IMG/VR virus record: IMGVR_UViG_3300031673_000084 | Span: 1 to 48,602 of that record | DNA: 48,602 bases | Strand: one strand, 5' to 3' | From: a virus | Shown: in pieces, positions 14,700-23,273 of the stretch | Position numbering within the stretch: the stretch's first letter is position 1 | Layout: the number at the start of each line of letters is the position of its first letter | Notes under the pieces: generated by a model | What the model saw: the letters and a program-made list of their open reading frames with translations, nothing else | What the model was told of the DNA's origin: nothing | The model's database searches: none | Program-made: the position numbers and the translations under genes

Positions 14700-16877
14700 A
14701 TGGCAACCGCAGCAGGCATCAAGGCCGGCAAAGCCTTCATTTACATCGAAGCCCTCGACAAAACCGGCTTCATCCTCAAGCGGATCGGGACCCGCCTCCG
14801 CAAGTGGGCCGGGGGAATCCAAAGCCTGGGGCAGGGTCTTGTTACCAAGTCCCTTGCCGCCATGATCCCCGCCGCCTTCTCCGTCAAAGCCTTTGCCGAC
14901 TTCGAGCACATGATGGCTTTCATTTCCACCATGCTCGAAGAGCCCGAGAAGCACATGGATTCCTTCCGGAAGGGAATCCGGCAGCTTGCCCGGGAGACCG
15001 GCAAGGACACGGCCGATATCGGCAAGGGTCTCTATGATATCCTCTCCGCCCAAGTCCCGCCCGAGAAGGCCCTGGACCTTTTACGTGAATCCTCCCGGCT
15101 TGCGGTCTCCGGCAATGCCGAAGTGGCCGATAGCGTCAAGGTGATGATTACCCTGATGGAGACCTACGGGGACCGGCTCAAGGGGGCCGGGGACGGGGCG
15201 GATTTCCTCATGGCTTGCGTCAAGCGGGGCCGGACCACCTTGGGGGAATTGGCCCCGGAGCTAGGGCGTGTAATCGCCCTATCCCGCGAATCGGGCCTTT
15301 CCCTGGAGGATATGGGGGCCTCCATTGCCCTCATGACCCGGGCCACGGGCCAGACCGACCTTGCCCTGACCGCCCTCCAGAACACCGCCAAGGAATTCAT
15401 CAAGCCTTCCAAGGAGGGTGCCGAGCTATGGAAGAAGAAATACGGGGAAGCCTTCGACACCACAACCTTGAAAGCCATCGGCTTCATGGGGGTGCTAAAA
15501 CGCCTCCATTCCATGACCATCGAGGAAGTGGGCATCATGTTCCCCAATATCCGGGCGGAGCGTGGCTTGCTCCCGGCAATCCGCAAGATCAAGGATTTCA
15601 ACGTTGACCTGGCAACCATGCGTAACCGGACCGGAGAGGCCGGGGTAGCCTTTGAGAAAATGTCCAAGAGCCCCCGTCTTGCCCTGGACAAGCTTTGGCA
15701 GGGGGTCAAGGACATAAACCGATCCATCGGCAAGGCCCTGGTAACCGCCCTGGAAGGTGCCTTCGGCCCCCTGGAAGACGTGATAACCGCTTGCGTCACC
15801 TGGATTGAGGCCAACCAGGCCGTTGTTACCACCCTTGCCGCCGTTGCCGCCGGGGTAGGCGTCCTGGGAATCGGCTTGCTCGGGTTGTCTGCTATCCTCA
15901 AGGCGGTAGCCCTGGGTTTCACGCTGGTTGGGGTGACCCTTATTGCCGTAAAAATTCTCTTTGTGGCTATTACTTCTCCCATCGGGCTCTTTGTTGCTGC
16001 TATCGCCGGGGCAATCGCCTTACTTTATCGATTCTCCGATTCCTTCCACAAGCTGGGTAACTCCATAGGCTCCAAGCTGGTTGCAAAGTTTGTCAACCTG
16101 AGGGACACGATCAAGTCAACCTTCGCCGGGCTCTCCCTGGCCCTTTCCCAGGGGGATATGCAGGCTGCCTGGGAAATTCTGACCATGGGGATGGAAATAG
16201 TCTGGCTGGAATTGGTGGACGGCCTCAAAGATATATGGGCTGGCTTTGAAGACTTCTTCCGGGGCGTTGTGGACGCGTTGAAGGAGGTTTGGGGCGGCTT
16301 TATACATGCCGTGGAAAACGTCCCGGAATTCCTGCTGGGGACCGCTGGGGCAAAAGGGCTACGGACGATGCTGGAGCAAGGCCGCCCGCTAAGCGAGGCC
16401 GCAACCTCTTTGAGCCGGGGTTACCGGAGGGCCCGGGGTGAACCCGCCGGCTTGACAAGAATTCCCATCGACCCCGCCAAGGCGGAGCGGGAACGGGTAT
16501 TGGCGGAAAAGCGGGCCGCATTGCAGGCTAGGATAGACGCACTAGGGCAAAAGGAGAGGGACAAGCGAAAATCCACCCTGGAGGCCCTCGGGCAATCCCT
16601 CAAGGGCGGGTTTCTCGCTACCGCCGAAGGTGCCAAGGGGAGGCTTGCCGATCTTCTGAGGCAGGCTTCCAAGGGTCAATTGAAAGGCCCTGAGGCAATC
16701 GCCCCTAAGCTCCTGGAGGCCCGATTCAAGGGAACCATCGAGGCCGCCCAACAGGCCCAAGAGAACCTGTACCGCGACAAAACGCAAGACAAGCAGCTTG
16801 AGGCCCAACAAGAGCAAATTACCTGGCTCAAGCGGATTGCCGACGCAATCGACAAGGTTTCCATCGAAGGGGTTTGA
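14700..16877 (+). CDS. tail tape measure protein
   Basis: 725 residues, determining tail length and passing into the cell during ejection. The N-terminal ~330 residues match the TP901-type minor tail/tape measure domain (FADFEHMMAFISTMLEEPEKHMDSFRKGIRQLARETGKDTADIGKGLYDILSAQ...LGELAPELGRVIALSRESGLSLEDMGASIALMTRATGQTDLALTALQNTAKEF). A cluster of hydrophobic helices lies at ~375-450 (TTLAAVAAGVGVLGIGLLGL...). The C-terminal third is charged and coiled-coil-like. The length would correspond to a tail of roughly 100 nm by the usual 1.5 angstrom per residue relation. Confidence 0.93.
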   Translation: MATAAGIKAGKAFIYIEALDKTGFILKRIGTRLRKWAGGIQSLGQGLVTKSLAAMIPAAFSVKAFADFEHMMAFISTMLEEPEKHMDSFRKGIRQLARETGKDTADIGKGLYDILSAQVPPEKALDLLRESSRLAVSGNAEVADSVKVMITLMETYGDRLKGAGDGADFLMACVKRGRTTLGELAPELGRVIALSRESGLSLEDMGASIALMTRATGQTDLALTALQNTAKEFIKPSKEGAELWKKKYGEAFDTTTLKAIGFMGVLKRLHSMTIEEVGIMFPNIRAERGLLPAIRKIKDFNVDLATMRNRTGEAGVAFEKMSKSPRLALDKLWQGVKDINRSIGKALVTALEGAFGPLEDVITACVTWIEANQAVVTTLAAVAAGVGVLGIGLLGLSAILKAVALGFTLVGVTLIAVKILFVAITSPIGLFVAAIAGAIALLYRFSDSFHKLGNSIGSKLVAKFVNLRDTIKSTFAGLSLALSQGDMQAAWEILTMGMEIVWLELVDGLKDIWAGFEDFFRGVVDALKEVWGGFIHAVENVPEFLLGTAGAKGLRTMLEQGRPLSEAATSLSRGYRRARGEPAGLTRIPIDPAKAERERVLAEKRAALQARIDALGQKERDKRKSTLEALGQSLKGGFLATAEGAKGRLADLLRQASKGQLKGPEAIAPKLLEARFKGTIEAAQQAQENLYRDKTQDKQLEAQQEQITWLKRIADAIDKVSIEGV

Positions 16878-16878
16878 A

Positions 16879-17775
16879 GTGCCTAAAATAATCGGGATGG
16901 AAGACGGCTCTTTTGAGGCCACGATTGACCTGGAAAAACGGGGCAATCTTACCGTCCGCCACAAGCGGTTTAGAAACACCTATATCATCCTTGGGGATGA
17001 TACTTCCCAGAGCGAAGAAGCCATCATTCTAACCTCAGGGCTTCCACCCCTATTCTACCCGTTGCGGGGGGCCTATTGTAAAGAGCAACGCCCTAAGGAA
17101 ATCAGCACGATAAGGCACCCGGTTACCGGGGTTGCCGCAATCCTCTGGGAGGTAGCTTGCGACTTCGATAGCTCCGTTGACCCGGACCAGAATCAGCCCC
17201 CCGAGGCCCAAGAGCCCGATGTTTCATGGGGCGGGGAGGTTGGGGAGGAGCTATTGGAAAAGGATGCCGTAACCGGAGACCCGATCCAAACGGATGCCGA
17301 AGAGCCGATTCTTCTAATGACACCCGTGGTGTTTCCCATCCTCAAGATAGAGCGGTATGAATTATGGCCCTTTGATCCCGATACCATGCTGGATTATACC
17401 CAGCACACCAATTCCGCCACCTTCTGGGGCGCTCCGCCCGGTTGCGCCCTGATGCTCCCAATGGAGACCAGCACCAAGCAAATCATCGAAGAGACTGCTT
17501 ATGTCCGGGTGACTTATCAAATCAAGTTCAAGATGAAAAAGGAGGCCGGGGTTTTCAAGGAAGATACCTGGAAGGCCCGGGTTTTGCACCACGGGTTCAA
17601 GTATCGTCCCAAGCCGGGCCCGCCCGTAATCTATCAGGACCGCCATGGGAACCCGGCAACCGTTAATCTTACTGTTGGTGGGTTCAAGCTTCCGGATGGG
17701 AACACACCGGAATATAAGGAATTCAATCGGCTCTATAAAGCCAACTTCAACAACCTGTCTCTTGGGCCTTTCTGA
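16879..17775 (+). CDS. distal tail protein, hypothetical family
   Basis: 298 residues from a GTG two bases after the tape measure stop; GAAGGGG lies 6 bases upstream, which decides the start. The sequence (NTYIILGDDTSQSEEAIILTSGLPPLFYPLRGAYCKEQRPKEISTIRHPVTGVAAILWEVACDFDSS) matches a family found just after the tape measure in planctomycete-type phages. The next segment is variable, then PVVFPILKIERYELWPF and a beta-rich C-terminus. It is likely part of the tail tip; the biochemical role is not known. Confidence 0.65.
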   Translation: MPKIIGMEDGSFEATIDLEKRGNLTVRHKRFRNTYIILGDDTSQSEEAIILTSGLPPLFYPLRGAYCKEQRPKEISTIRHPVTGVAAILWEVACDFDSSVDPDQNQPPEAQEPDVSWGGEVGEELLEKDAVTGDPIQTDAEEPILLMTPVVFPILKIERYELWPFDPDTMLDYTQHTNSATFWGAPPGCALMLPMETSTKQIIEETAYVRVTYQIKFKMKKEAGVFKEDTWKARVLHHGFKYRPKPGPPVIYQDRHGNPATVNLTVGGFKLPDGNTPEYKEFNRLYKANFNNLSLGPF

Positions 17776-17796
17776 TAAACGCCGCATATTCGCACC
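17774..17796 (+). repeat. intergenic repeat A, copy 5 (diverged)
   Basis: GATAAACGCCGCATATTCGC, overlapping the previous TGA stop and ending directly before the ATG at 17797. The AAGG end is lost, and no other ribosome site is visible for that gene. Confidence 0.6.
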
Positions 17797-18858
17797 ATGC
17801 CCGTCTACGGATTCAAAGATAAGCAGACCGCCCAAGTCCTCAAGCAGGTGGCCCGGGAGCGAACCACCCAAGCCCGGGGTTACCTGGGATGGGGACCGAC
17901 TTGGGATACTTGGGCAACGCCCGATGGCAAGGTTCAGCTTCCCGGCCGCAAGCTCAAGGAGCACCGGGCCTATATCGTGGTGGCCCAATCGATCATCCCC
18001 GGGGCCACGGTCGTCAACGGCAAGCTCTACCTCGGGGTGGGGACCGCTTGCGTCTACCGCCGCAACCAGGAACACGGGACCCGGATAGACCAGCAAAAGG
18101 ACGAAGAGACAAGTGAAGCCGTCAAGGTTACCGTCTACAATTTCTGCCCCGAGCCAATCGAGCCTATCGGCTCTTGTGACAAGATAGAGTGCAATGATGC
18201 CGTCCTTTTCGTTGTGCAGGACCAGTGGGGCGACCTTTATATAGTGGAAAAGTGCCCCGTGGGGGAAGGGTCCTCGGTTAGCTTCTCCGAAAGCTCCGCC
18301 TCTTTATCCGTTTCCGGCCCCCCCTCTGCCTCCGGTTCCCCTTCTGGTTCCCCTTCCGCCTCCGGTCCCCCTTCTATCTCCGGCTCCGCCTCGGGCCCGA
18401 CTTCCATGATAGAATCGGAATCCGCCGCCCCTAGCGGTTCCCCCTCGGGCCCAACCTTGGATGTATTAGTGTGCCCGCCCTATATCAAGGGCCCCCATAC
18501 ACTTTGCTTTCCCCAGAAGCGGGTACACTACCCCCCGGGGACCTGGTTTGAAGACATACCCGAAACCTGCTTCTACATTTGCTGCCTGGGGTCCGGTAGC
18601 TCGCAAGCCTCCAGCAGTAGTGCCTCCAAGCCCTCCGGGGCCTCCAAGCCCTCCGGGGTTTCTGGGGGTAACGGTGGCTCAAAAATCTCGGGGAGCCCGG
18701 GTATTTCATCGGGTGAGGGTCAATCGAGTATTCCCATTATATCCGGTGGTGGCTCGGGCTTATTAAGCGGTAGCGAGGGTGGAAGCCCTAGCAGTAGCAA
18801 GGGAAGCGAGAGCAGTAGAAGCTCCGCTGGCAATGGATATGGCGGGTCGCCAAGCTAA
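17797..18858 (+). CDS. Ser/Gly/Pro-rich tail tip or fibre protein
   Basis: 353 residues. Residues 1-155 are an ordered domain (VYGFKDKQTAQVLKQVARERTTQ...YIVVAQSIIPGATVVNGKLYLGVGTACVYRR). Residues ~160-220 are Ser/Pro/Gly repeats (SGSPSGSPSASGPPSISGSASG). A cysteine-containing segment (~225-268, LDVLVCPPYIKGPHTLCFPQ...ETCFYICCLGS) is followed by another ~85 Ser/Gly-rich residues to the end. Such serine-rich tracts are common in planctomycete phage tail proteins and could be glycosylation targets, notable because three glycan-modifying enzymes follow. Receptor binding is a plausible but unproven role. Confidence 0.65.
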   Translation: MPVYGFKDKQTAQVLKQVARERTTQARGYLGWGPTWDTWATPDGKVQLPGRKLKEHRAYIVVAQSIIPGATVVNGKLYLGVGTACVYRRNQEHGTRIDQQKDEETSEAVKVTVYNFCPEPIEPIGSCDKIECNDAVLFVVQDQWGDLYIVEKCPVGEGSSVSFSESSASLSVSGPPSASGSPSGSPSASGPPSISGSASGPTSMIESESAAPSGSPSGPTLDVLVCPPYIKGPHTLCFPQKRVHYPPGTWFEDIPETCFYICCLGSGSSQASSSSASKPSGASKPSGVSGGNGGSKISGSPGISSGEGQSSIPIISGGGSGLLSGSEGGSPSSSKGSESSRSSAGNGYGGSPS

Positions 18859-20479
18859 AGCCGTAAGGCAGGAATGGAGGAATTGCATACAACCCCGAGG
18901 GCCGGGAACGGAGTTGAAGACCCTTCTAAGCTCTCTTGGAATCAGGGAGGGTAATTGCAAATGCACCCACTATGCGGCGGAAATGAACGTAAGGGGTCTG
19001 GCATGGTGTATAAACCATAGGGAACAAATCGTGGCCCGGTTGCGGAAGGCCGCAATTGGGCGGAGATTTCCGTTTTTTACCTTTGCCGCCAGAAGGCTTG
19101 TCAACACCGCTATCAATCGGAGTAGGGGAACAATGCAATGGGATAATTGTTTCAGGAAGGTCTTTTGCGTCAACCTTGGTAGGCGGAAAGACCGCTGGCA
19201 ACGCTTCAAGGCCGGGCTCCCCGGGGATTGGCCCTTCGCCCCTGTCGCCCGGGTATCTGCGGTTGATGGGAAGCGGGTGCCCGTCCCCGATTGGTGGACC
19301 GCCGGCCCGGGGGCCTGGGGGTGTTACCGCACCCACCTAAGAATCATCGAGAATTGCATCAATGGGGGTGTTGAATCCGTCTTGATCCTGGAAGACGATG
19401 CCCTTTTCTGCCCGGACTTCACCCGCCGGGTCAAGGACTTTCTCCGGAGGGTCCCGAAAGATTGGGGTATGCTCTACCTCGGGGGGCAGCATCTTTTTAT
19501 AAACAAGTCCCCACCTAAGGAAATCGTCCCTGGAGTCTTTCAGCCCTACAATGTCAACCGTACCCACGCCTTTGCCCTTCGCGGAAAGATGCTCCGGGTA
19601 GTGTATAAGCATCTTCTCCGCAAGGATTGGATGCAAGGGCAGCATATCGACCACCATCTTGGGCGATTACACCAACGCCGGGAGCATCCCATTTACTGCC
19701 CCGGGGAATGGTTGGTGGGACAGGCGGAAGGCCAGAGTAACATATCCGGCCGGAACCCCGGAGACCGGTTTTGGCCCCCCGCCGAAAGCATTGCTTCCAC
19801 CGATCCGGCTACCCGACCCTTCCTTGCCGTGATTGGGCTCCATAGCTCCGGCTCTTCGGCCCTTGCCGGGGTCCTGTATCACTTGGGATGCCATTTGGGG
19901 AACAAGCTGGGGGGTTACTATGGTAATGACCCCGAGGGCTCTTGTGGGTTTGAAGCAGTGGGCCTTGCTGAACTATGCGAAAGGGCTATCCCCTTCCCTA
20001 CGGTGGATTATGCCCGGAAACGGGGACAAATCTGGTCCGCCCTCCGGGGATGGATCAATGAGAAGCGGAGGGAAGCCGCCAAGGCCGGGACGATTGCCGC
20101 CGGCAAATATCCCCAGCTTTGCCGGATGGGGAATCAGCTTGTGAGCATTTGCGGGGAACACCTTTATCTTCTCCATATCGACCGGCCCCTGGAGGAATCC
20201 ATAGAGAGCCTTGCCCGCCGCACCAAGAAGAGTCGGGAGGAAGCGGCTGCCCACCAAAAGTGGTTGGAAGAGGGCAAGCGGCAACTGTTGGCCCGGGTTC
20301 CTAAAGAGCGACAGTTGACGGTCGCTTATGCAGACCTGGTTTCCTCCCCAGAGAAAGAGGCCCGCCGGGTTGCCGAATTCCTTTCCCGGATCGGTTATCA
20401 GTCAGAGGAAACCCGGATCAAGAAGGCCGCCGGTTACATTAACCCGTCCAAGAGGCACGTTGCCTTGGAGCCCGTCTGA
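18833..20479 (+). CDS. GT25 glycosyltransferase-sulfotransferase fusion
   Basis: 548 residues in three parts. Residues ~20-100 form a small Cys-containing domain (PGTELKTLLSSLGIREGNCKCTHYAAEMN...CINHREQIVARLR) often seen in planctomycete phage proteins. Residues ~101-320 resemble glycosyltransferase family 25 (KVFCVNLGRRKDRW, GAWGCYRTHLRIIENCINGG, LILEDDALF with EDD 187-189, and a C-terminal QHIDHHLG). Residues ~328-548 resemble a sulfotransferase, with the PAPS-loop-like GLHSSGSSALAGVLYHLG and a 3'-phosphate-side HIDRPLEESIESLARR. An internal in-frame ATG at 19133 with AGTAGGGGAAC before it could give the GT-sulfotransferase alone. The N-terminus overlaps the Ser-rich gene. Confidence 0.75.
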   Translation: MDMAGRQAKAVRQEWRNCIQPRGPGTELKTLLSSLGIREGNCKCTHYAAEMNVRGLAWCINHREQIVARLRKAAIGRRFPFFTFAARRLVNTAINRSRGTMQWDNCFRKVFCVNLGRRKDRWQRFKAGLPGDWPFAPVARVSAVDGKRVPVPDWWTAGPGAWGCYRTHLRIIENCINGGVESVLILEDDALFCPDFTRRVKDFLRRVPKDWGMLYLGGQHLFINKSPPKEIVPGVFQPYNVNRTHAFALRGKMLRVVYKHLLRKDWMQGQHIDHHLGRLHQRREHPIYCPGEWLVGQAEGQSNISGRNPGDRFWPPAESIASTDPATRPFLAVIGLHSSGSSALAGVLYHLGCHLGNKLGGYYGNDPEGSCGFEAVGLAELCERAIPFPTVDYARKRGQIWSALRGWINEKRREAAKAGTIAAGKYPQLCRMGNQLVSICGEHLYLLHIDRPLEESIESLARRTKKSREEAAAHQKWLEEGKRQLLARVPKERQLTVAYADLVSSPEKEARRVAEFLSRIGYQSEETRIKKAAGYINPSKRHVALEPV

Positions 20480-21771
20480 TGAGCGTACCCGTTTGGACCT
20501 ATTGGGAGGGTAAACGCCCCCCAATTATTGACTTGTGCCTGGAGAGTATCACCCGGCACAATCCCGCCGCCCGGGTCCTTGACCCCAAAACCATCCGGGA
20601 GCTAGGCGGGGGCCACGTCCTGGAAGCCACCGAAGGCTTGCTGCCTGCAATCCGTTCCGACCTTATCCGCTTTTGGCTACTCAAGACCTTTGGAGGCGTT
20701 TGGATAGACTCCGATAGCGTGGCCACCCTCCCCCTGGATTTCCTGGGGGAGATACCCCATTATGACTTCATTGCTATTTATAATAAATTTCAGAAACAGG
20801 GATGGGGGACAAACGGACTGATTGCATCCCCTGCCGCTTGTGCCCGCGGAAGCCCTTTTGCGGAGGCTTGTTTTACTTATTGCTTCAAGCTGGTAAAGCG
20901 GTATAAGCAAGGCGAGCGATTGAGCTACGGAATAACCTCGGTAGGGACTACTTCCCGATTTTTCAAACTCGGTCGTTACCGGGTCTTGCGTATGGAGCAC
21001 TGGAGGTATAACCCGGTCCCGTGGCCTGGTGTAAAAACGGTTATGACTAGTGAGGGGGCTTCGCACCATTGGGAATATGGCCCACACTGGAATCCCAATG
21101 CTTGCCTGTACCATTTGACTAACACGGTAGCCAAACCCTTGCATTCTTCTACCCGGGAACAAATCCTGGGGGGTAAAACCCTCTTGGCGTTTATCCTTCA
21201 AAAGGCCCTCGGGCTCACCCCGGCCGTTCCTCTCCGGGCTTGGGAAATCCTCCAAAGGTTCCCCCGAGACCGTCCTATCCGCGGGGTGGAGATCGGCACC
21301 TATTACGGAGGCAATGCCCGGAATCTCTTGCAGCAAGCCCGCAAGCTTCATCTTACTTGTGTCGATCCATGGGGGAACCTGCAAAGCCCCGAATACCGGG
21401 CGACGGGTGATTCCATGGCGTTTCTGTCCAACGCCCAATGGAACCGCCTTTACACTACCTGTTGCCGCCGAGTGGCCTTTGCCGGGAACCGGGTGGAATT
21501 GTGGCGGACTACCTCGGAAAAAGCCTTTTTGCGGATGCCTCCCCGGAGCCTGGACCTTGTTTTTATTGACGGCAATCATTCTTATCCGGCCGTCAAGCGG
21601 GACCTTCGTTGGCGCGAAAAGATCAAGCCCGGGGGATTGCTTTGTGGGCATGATTACAACCACCCCCGGGGATCAAAGTACCGGGTAACGCAAGCCCTTG
21701 ATGAATTCATTATGGAAACGGGGCTCCGCCTGGAATTGGGACAGGATACCACTTGGTTTATCCGTTTGTAA
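20479..21771 (+). CDS. glycosyltransferase-methyltransferase fusion
   Basis: 430 residues, overlapping the previous stop by one base (TGATG). Residues 1-235 resemble capsular-polysaccharide/GT32-type glycosyltransferases: VWTYWEGKRPPIIDLCLESITRHNP, then AIRSDLIRFWLLKTFGGVWIDSDS with the metal-binding DSD (77-79). Residues ~260-430 are a class I SAM-dependent methyltransferase of the Methyltransf_24 type: RGVEIGTYYGGNARNLL (SAM loop), TCVDPWG, LDLVFIDGNHSYPAVKRDLRWREKIKPGGLLCGHDY. The enzyme may add a sugar and methylate the same glycan. Confidence 0.82.
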   Translation: MSVPVWTYWEGKRPPIIDLCLESITRHNPAARVLDPKTIRELGGGHVLEATEGLLPAIRSDLIRFWLLKTFGGVWIDSDSVATLPLDFLGEIPHYDFIAIYNKFQKQGWGTNGLIASPAACARGSPFAEACFTYCFKLVKRYKQGERLSYGITSVGTTSRFFKLGRYRVLRMEHWRYNPVPWPGVKTVMTSEGASHHWEYGPHWNPNACLYHLTNTVAKPLHSSTREQILGGKTLLAFILQKALGLTPAVPLRAWEILQRFPRDRPIRGVEIGTYYGGNARNLLQQARKLHLTCVDPWGNLQSPEYRATGDSMAFLSNAQWNRLYTTCCRRVAFAGNRVELWRTTSEKAFLRMPPRSLDLVFIDGNHSYPAVKRDLRWREKIKPGGLLCGHDYNHPRGSKYRVTQALDEFIMETGLRLELGQDTTWFIRL

Positions 21772-21780
21772 GGGGATGGC

Positions 21781-22134
21781 ATGAAAAAGCGAAGTCCTAA
21801 TAAAGACTGTAAATCCACGGTTGGGAATGGGTCAAAAACACCGGGCGGGGGAATCACCCGGGCCGCGGAAATACTGGCCCGGGAATTGGAATCCAGGATC
21901 GCCTTGAAGCTCCGGCAGGCTTGCGTCAATGGCTCCGTCCTAGCTTGCCTCTTCTGGCGTAACGGAGACCGGGTGCAATTATGGTTCAAGGCCCATGACT
22001 TCCCGGTTGCGGATTATGATTCCTGCATTGATATTCTGGATGAAAAGCTACGGGAGGATCGGAAGCGGGTCCTTGCGGCAAATGAGCTAACCAGGAAACC
22101 AAGACCAAAGCCGAAGAAGAAGCCCAAGAGCTAG
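21781..22134 (+). CDS. hypothetical basic protein in glycan cluster
   Basis: 117 residues after AAGGGGATGGC. Lys-rich at both ends (MKKRSPNKDCKS and RKPRPKPKKKPKS), with a central helical/beta segment (RAAEILARELESRIALKLRQACVNGSVLACLFWRNGDRVQLWFKAHDFP). No family recognised. It lies between two glycosyltransferase genes. Confidence 0.55.
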   Translation: MKKRSPNKDCKSTVGNGSKTPGGGITRAAEILARELESRIALKLRQACVNGSVLACLFWRNGDRVQLWFKAHDFPVADYDSCIDILDEKLREDRKRVLAANELTRKPRPKPKKKPKS

Positions 22135-22139
22135 ATAAG

Positions 22140-22898
22140 GTGTTTCGACCCCTGATTATCGTGGTCCGCCAATCCATGCGATGGGATGGCCCCGAGGAAT
22201 TGGCCCGCCAAAACCTCTATGGCAAGCCCGTTGTAAGACTCATTATCAATCCACGGGTCCAAGCCTTTTGGAAGCGGTATTTCCGCCTCCCTTTCCATGA
22301 ATTCCGCCGCCGGGTGCGGGATATAGCCCGCAACAATCTCCAAGCCGTGGCCGGCAGCCGGCTCTTCCTGAGCGTTGCCGCCTTCAACCAAGCCCTCCGG
22401 GCCGGGCAAATCCCCCCCGGTTCCCTGGTGGTTCCCATCGACGACGACGATTGGCTTGCCCCGGACCTGGGAAGCCTCTTGCAGCCCCCGGCCGGGTCCG
22501 GGCTCTTGTGGCAATCCTCCCGGGTTGCCTGCAATCGGCCTGTCCGGGATATCGACAAGGGCAGGCCCCTTTGCCGGACAAATAATAGTGCAATTACCTT
22601 GGGCTATCTTGCGGGGCTTCCTAACCATGATCGGAGCATGGTCCTTGCCTATCACTGGGAGGCCGGCAAACGGCTTGCCGGGAAGCTCGGATACCTCCCG
22701 ATCCCTGGTAGCGTGATTGTGAGGCACCCGGCCAGCATAACCCAACTATCCATGCTGGCCCGTCGATACCTGAACCGCCCCCGGGCCTTCCGCCAATATC
22801 TGCCGACCATCCGGCACCGTTTGCCGATCCCCGAGGGCTTGGAATGGTGCCGTCCTTATTACACCCGCCTCCTTGCCCTCTACCGGGAGGCGGTCTAA
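22140..22898 (+). CDS. glycosyltransferase-like protein
   Basis: 252 residues from GTG 22140, five bases after the preceding stop. The segment PGSLVVPIDDDDWLAPDLGSLL (DDDD 101-104) is the nucleotide-sugar/metal-binding pattern of GT2/GT-A-like enzymes. The preceding FRRRVRDIARNNLQAVAGSRLFLSVAAFNQAL looks like the usual helix before it. The C-terminus is basic and aromatic (QYLPTIRHRLPIPEGLEWCRPYYTRL). It closes the glycan cluster; the acceptor is unknown. Confidence 0.65.
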   Translation: MFRPLIIVVRQSMRWDGPEELARQNLYGKPVVRLIINPRVQAFWKRYFRLPFHEFRRRVRDIARNNLQAVAGSRLFLSVAAFNQALRAGQIPPGSLVVPIDDDDWLAPDLGSLLQPPAGSGLLWQSSRVACNRPVRDIDKGRPLCRTNNSAITLGYLAGLPNHDRSMVLAYHWEAGKRLAGKLGYLPIPGSVIVRHPASITQLSMLARRYLNRPRAFRQYLPTIRHRLPIPEGLEWCRPYYTRLLALYREAV

Positions 22899-22970
22899 AG
22901 CTTGTCCCCTGCCCGCCACTGGGACCCCTGGCAGGAAGCCGGGGTCCCGGCCGGGTCGGGTTTACCCGCC

Positions 22971-22997
22971 AATAAACGCCACGATTCCGGGCAAGGG
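22971..22997 (+). repeat. intergenic repeat A, copy 6
   Basis: AATAAACGCCACGATTCCGG then GCAAGGG, the closest match to the family consensus. It has no ATG within 60 bases downstream, unlike most other copies. Confidence 0.8.
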
Positions 22998-23180
22998 TCT
23001 CCCGGAACCCGGTTTGGCTCCCTGGGGCCCCCGGCTTCGATCCTCCCGGCCGCCGGCACCCTTGCCCGTGTCCCAAGCCCTCGGGGACCCCCGGCCCTCT
23101 ACGCTTGTCCTAGAGGCTCCCCGGGCCCTACCTCCCGACCCCAGGCCCCTGGGGGTTCCACCCTTCCCGGGAAGTAAGCT

Positions 23181-23194
23181 GGGTAAGCTTACCC
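23181..23194. promoter_or_regulatory. 14-bp perfect palindrome, operator candidate
   Basis: GGGTAAGCTTACCC is perfectly self-complementary. It lies about 52 bases upstream of the -35 element of the early promoter, a plausible position for a repressor or activator site. The XRE protein at 25401 is an obvious candidate binder, but this is inference. Confidence 0.5.
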
Positions 23195-23245
23195 CCTCAA
23201 CCTTACCGATTTTGGGAAATCCGCTCGATTTGTCGATTTAGCCCC

Positions 23246-23273
23246 TTGACACGCCTCGATATCCCGAGATAAT
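23246..23273 (+). promoter_or_regulatory. sigma-70-like promoter of the early operon
   Basis: TTGACA (23246-23251), 16-base spacer, GATAAT (23268-23273). It is by far the best sigma-70 match noticed in the window. It faces the MutS-domain gene, with an untranslated leader of about 135 bases. Confidence 0.7.

Noticed and set aside
15164-15982. 272-codon minus-strand frame opposite the tape measure gene
   Set aside because: Mirror of the GC-rich codon pattern of the tape measure; Arg/Ser/Pro-rich product, no ribosome site or known motif.
22902-23177. Open frames of about 90-120 codons across the C-rich block
   Set aside because: Composition-driven Pro/Gly/Arg translations without ribosome sites or family likeness; overlapping frames are equally open, so probably non-coding.
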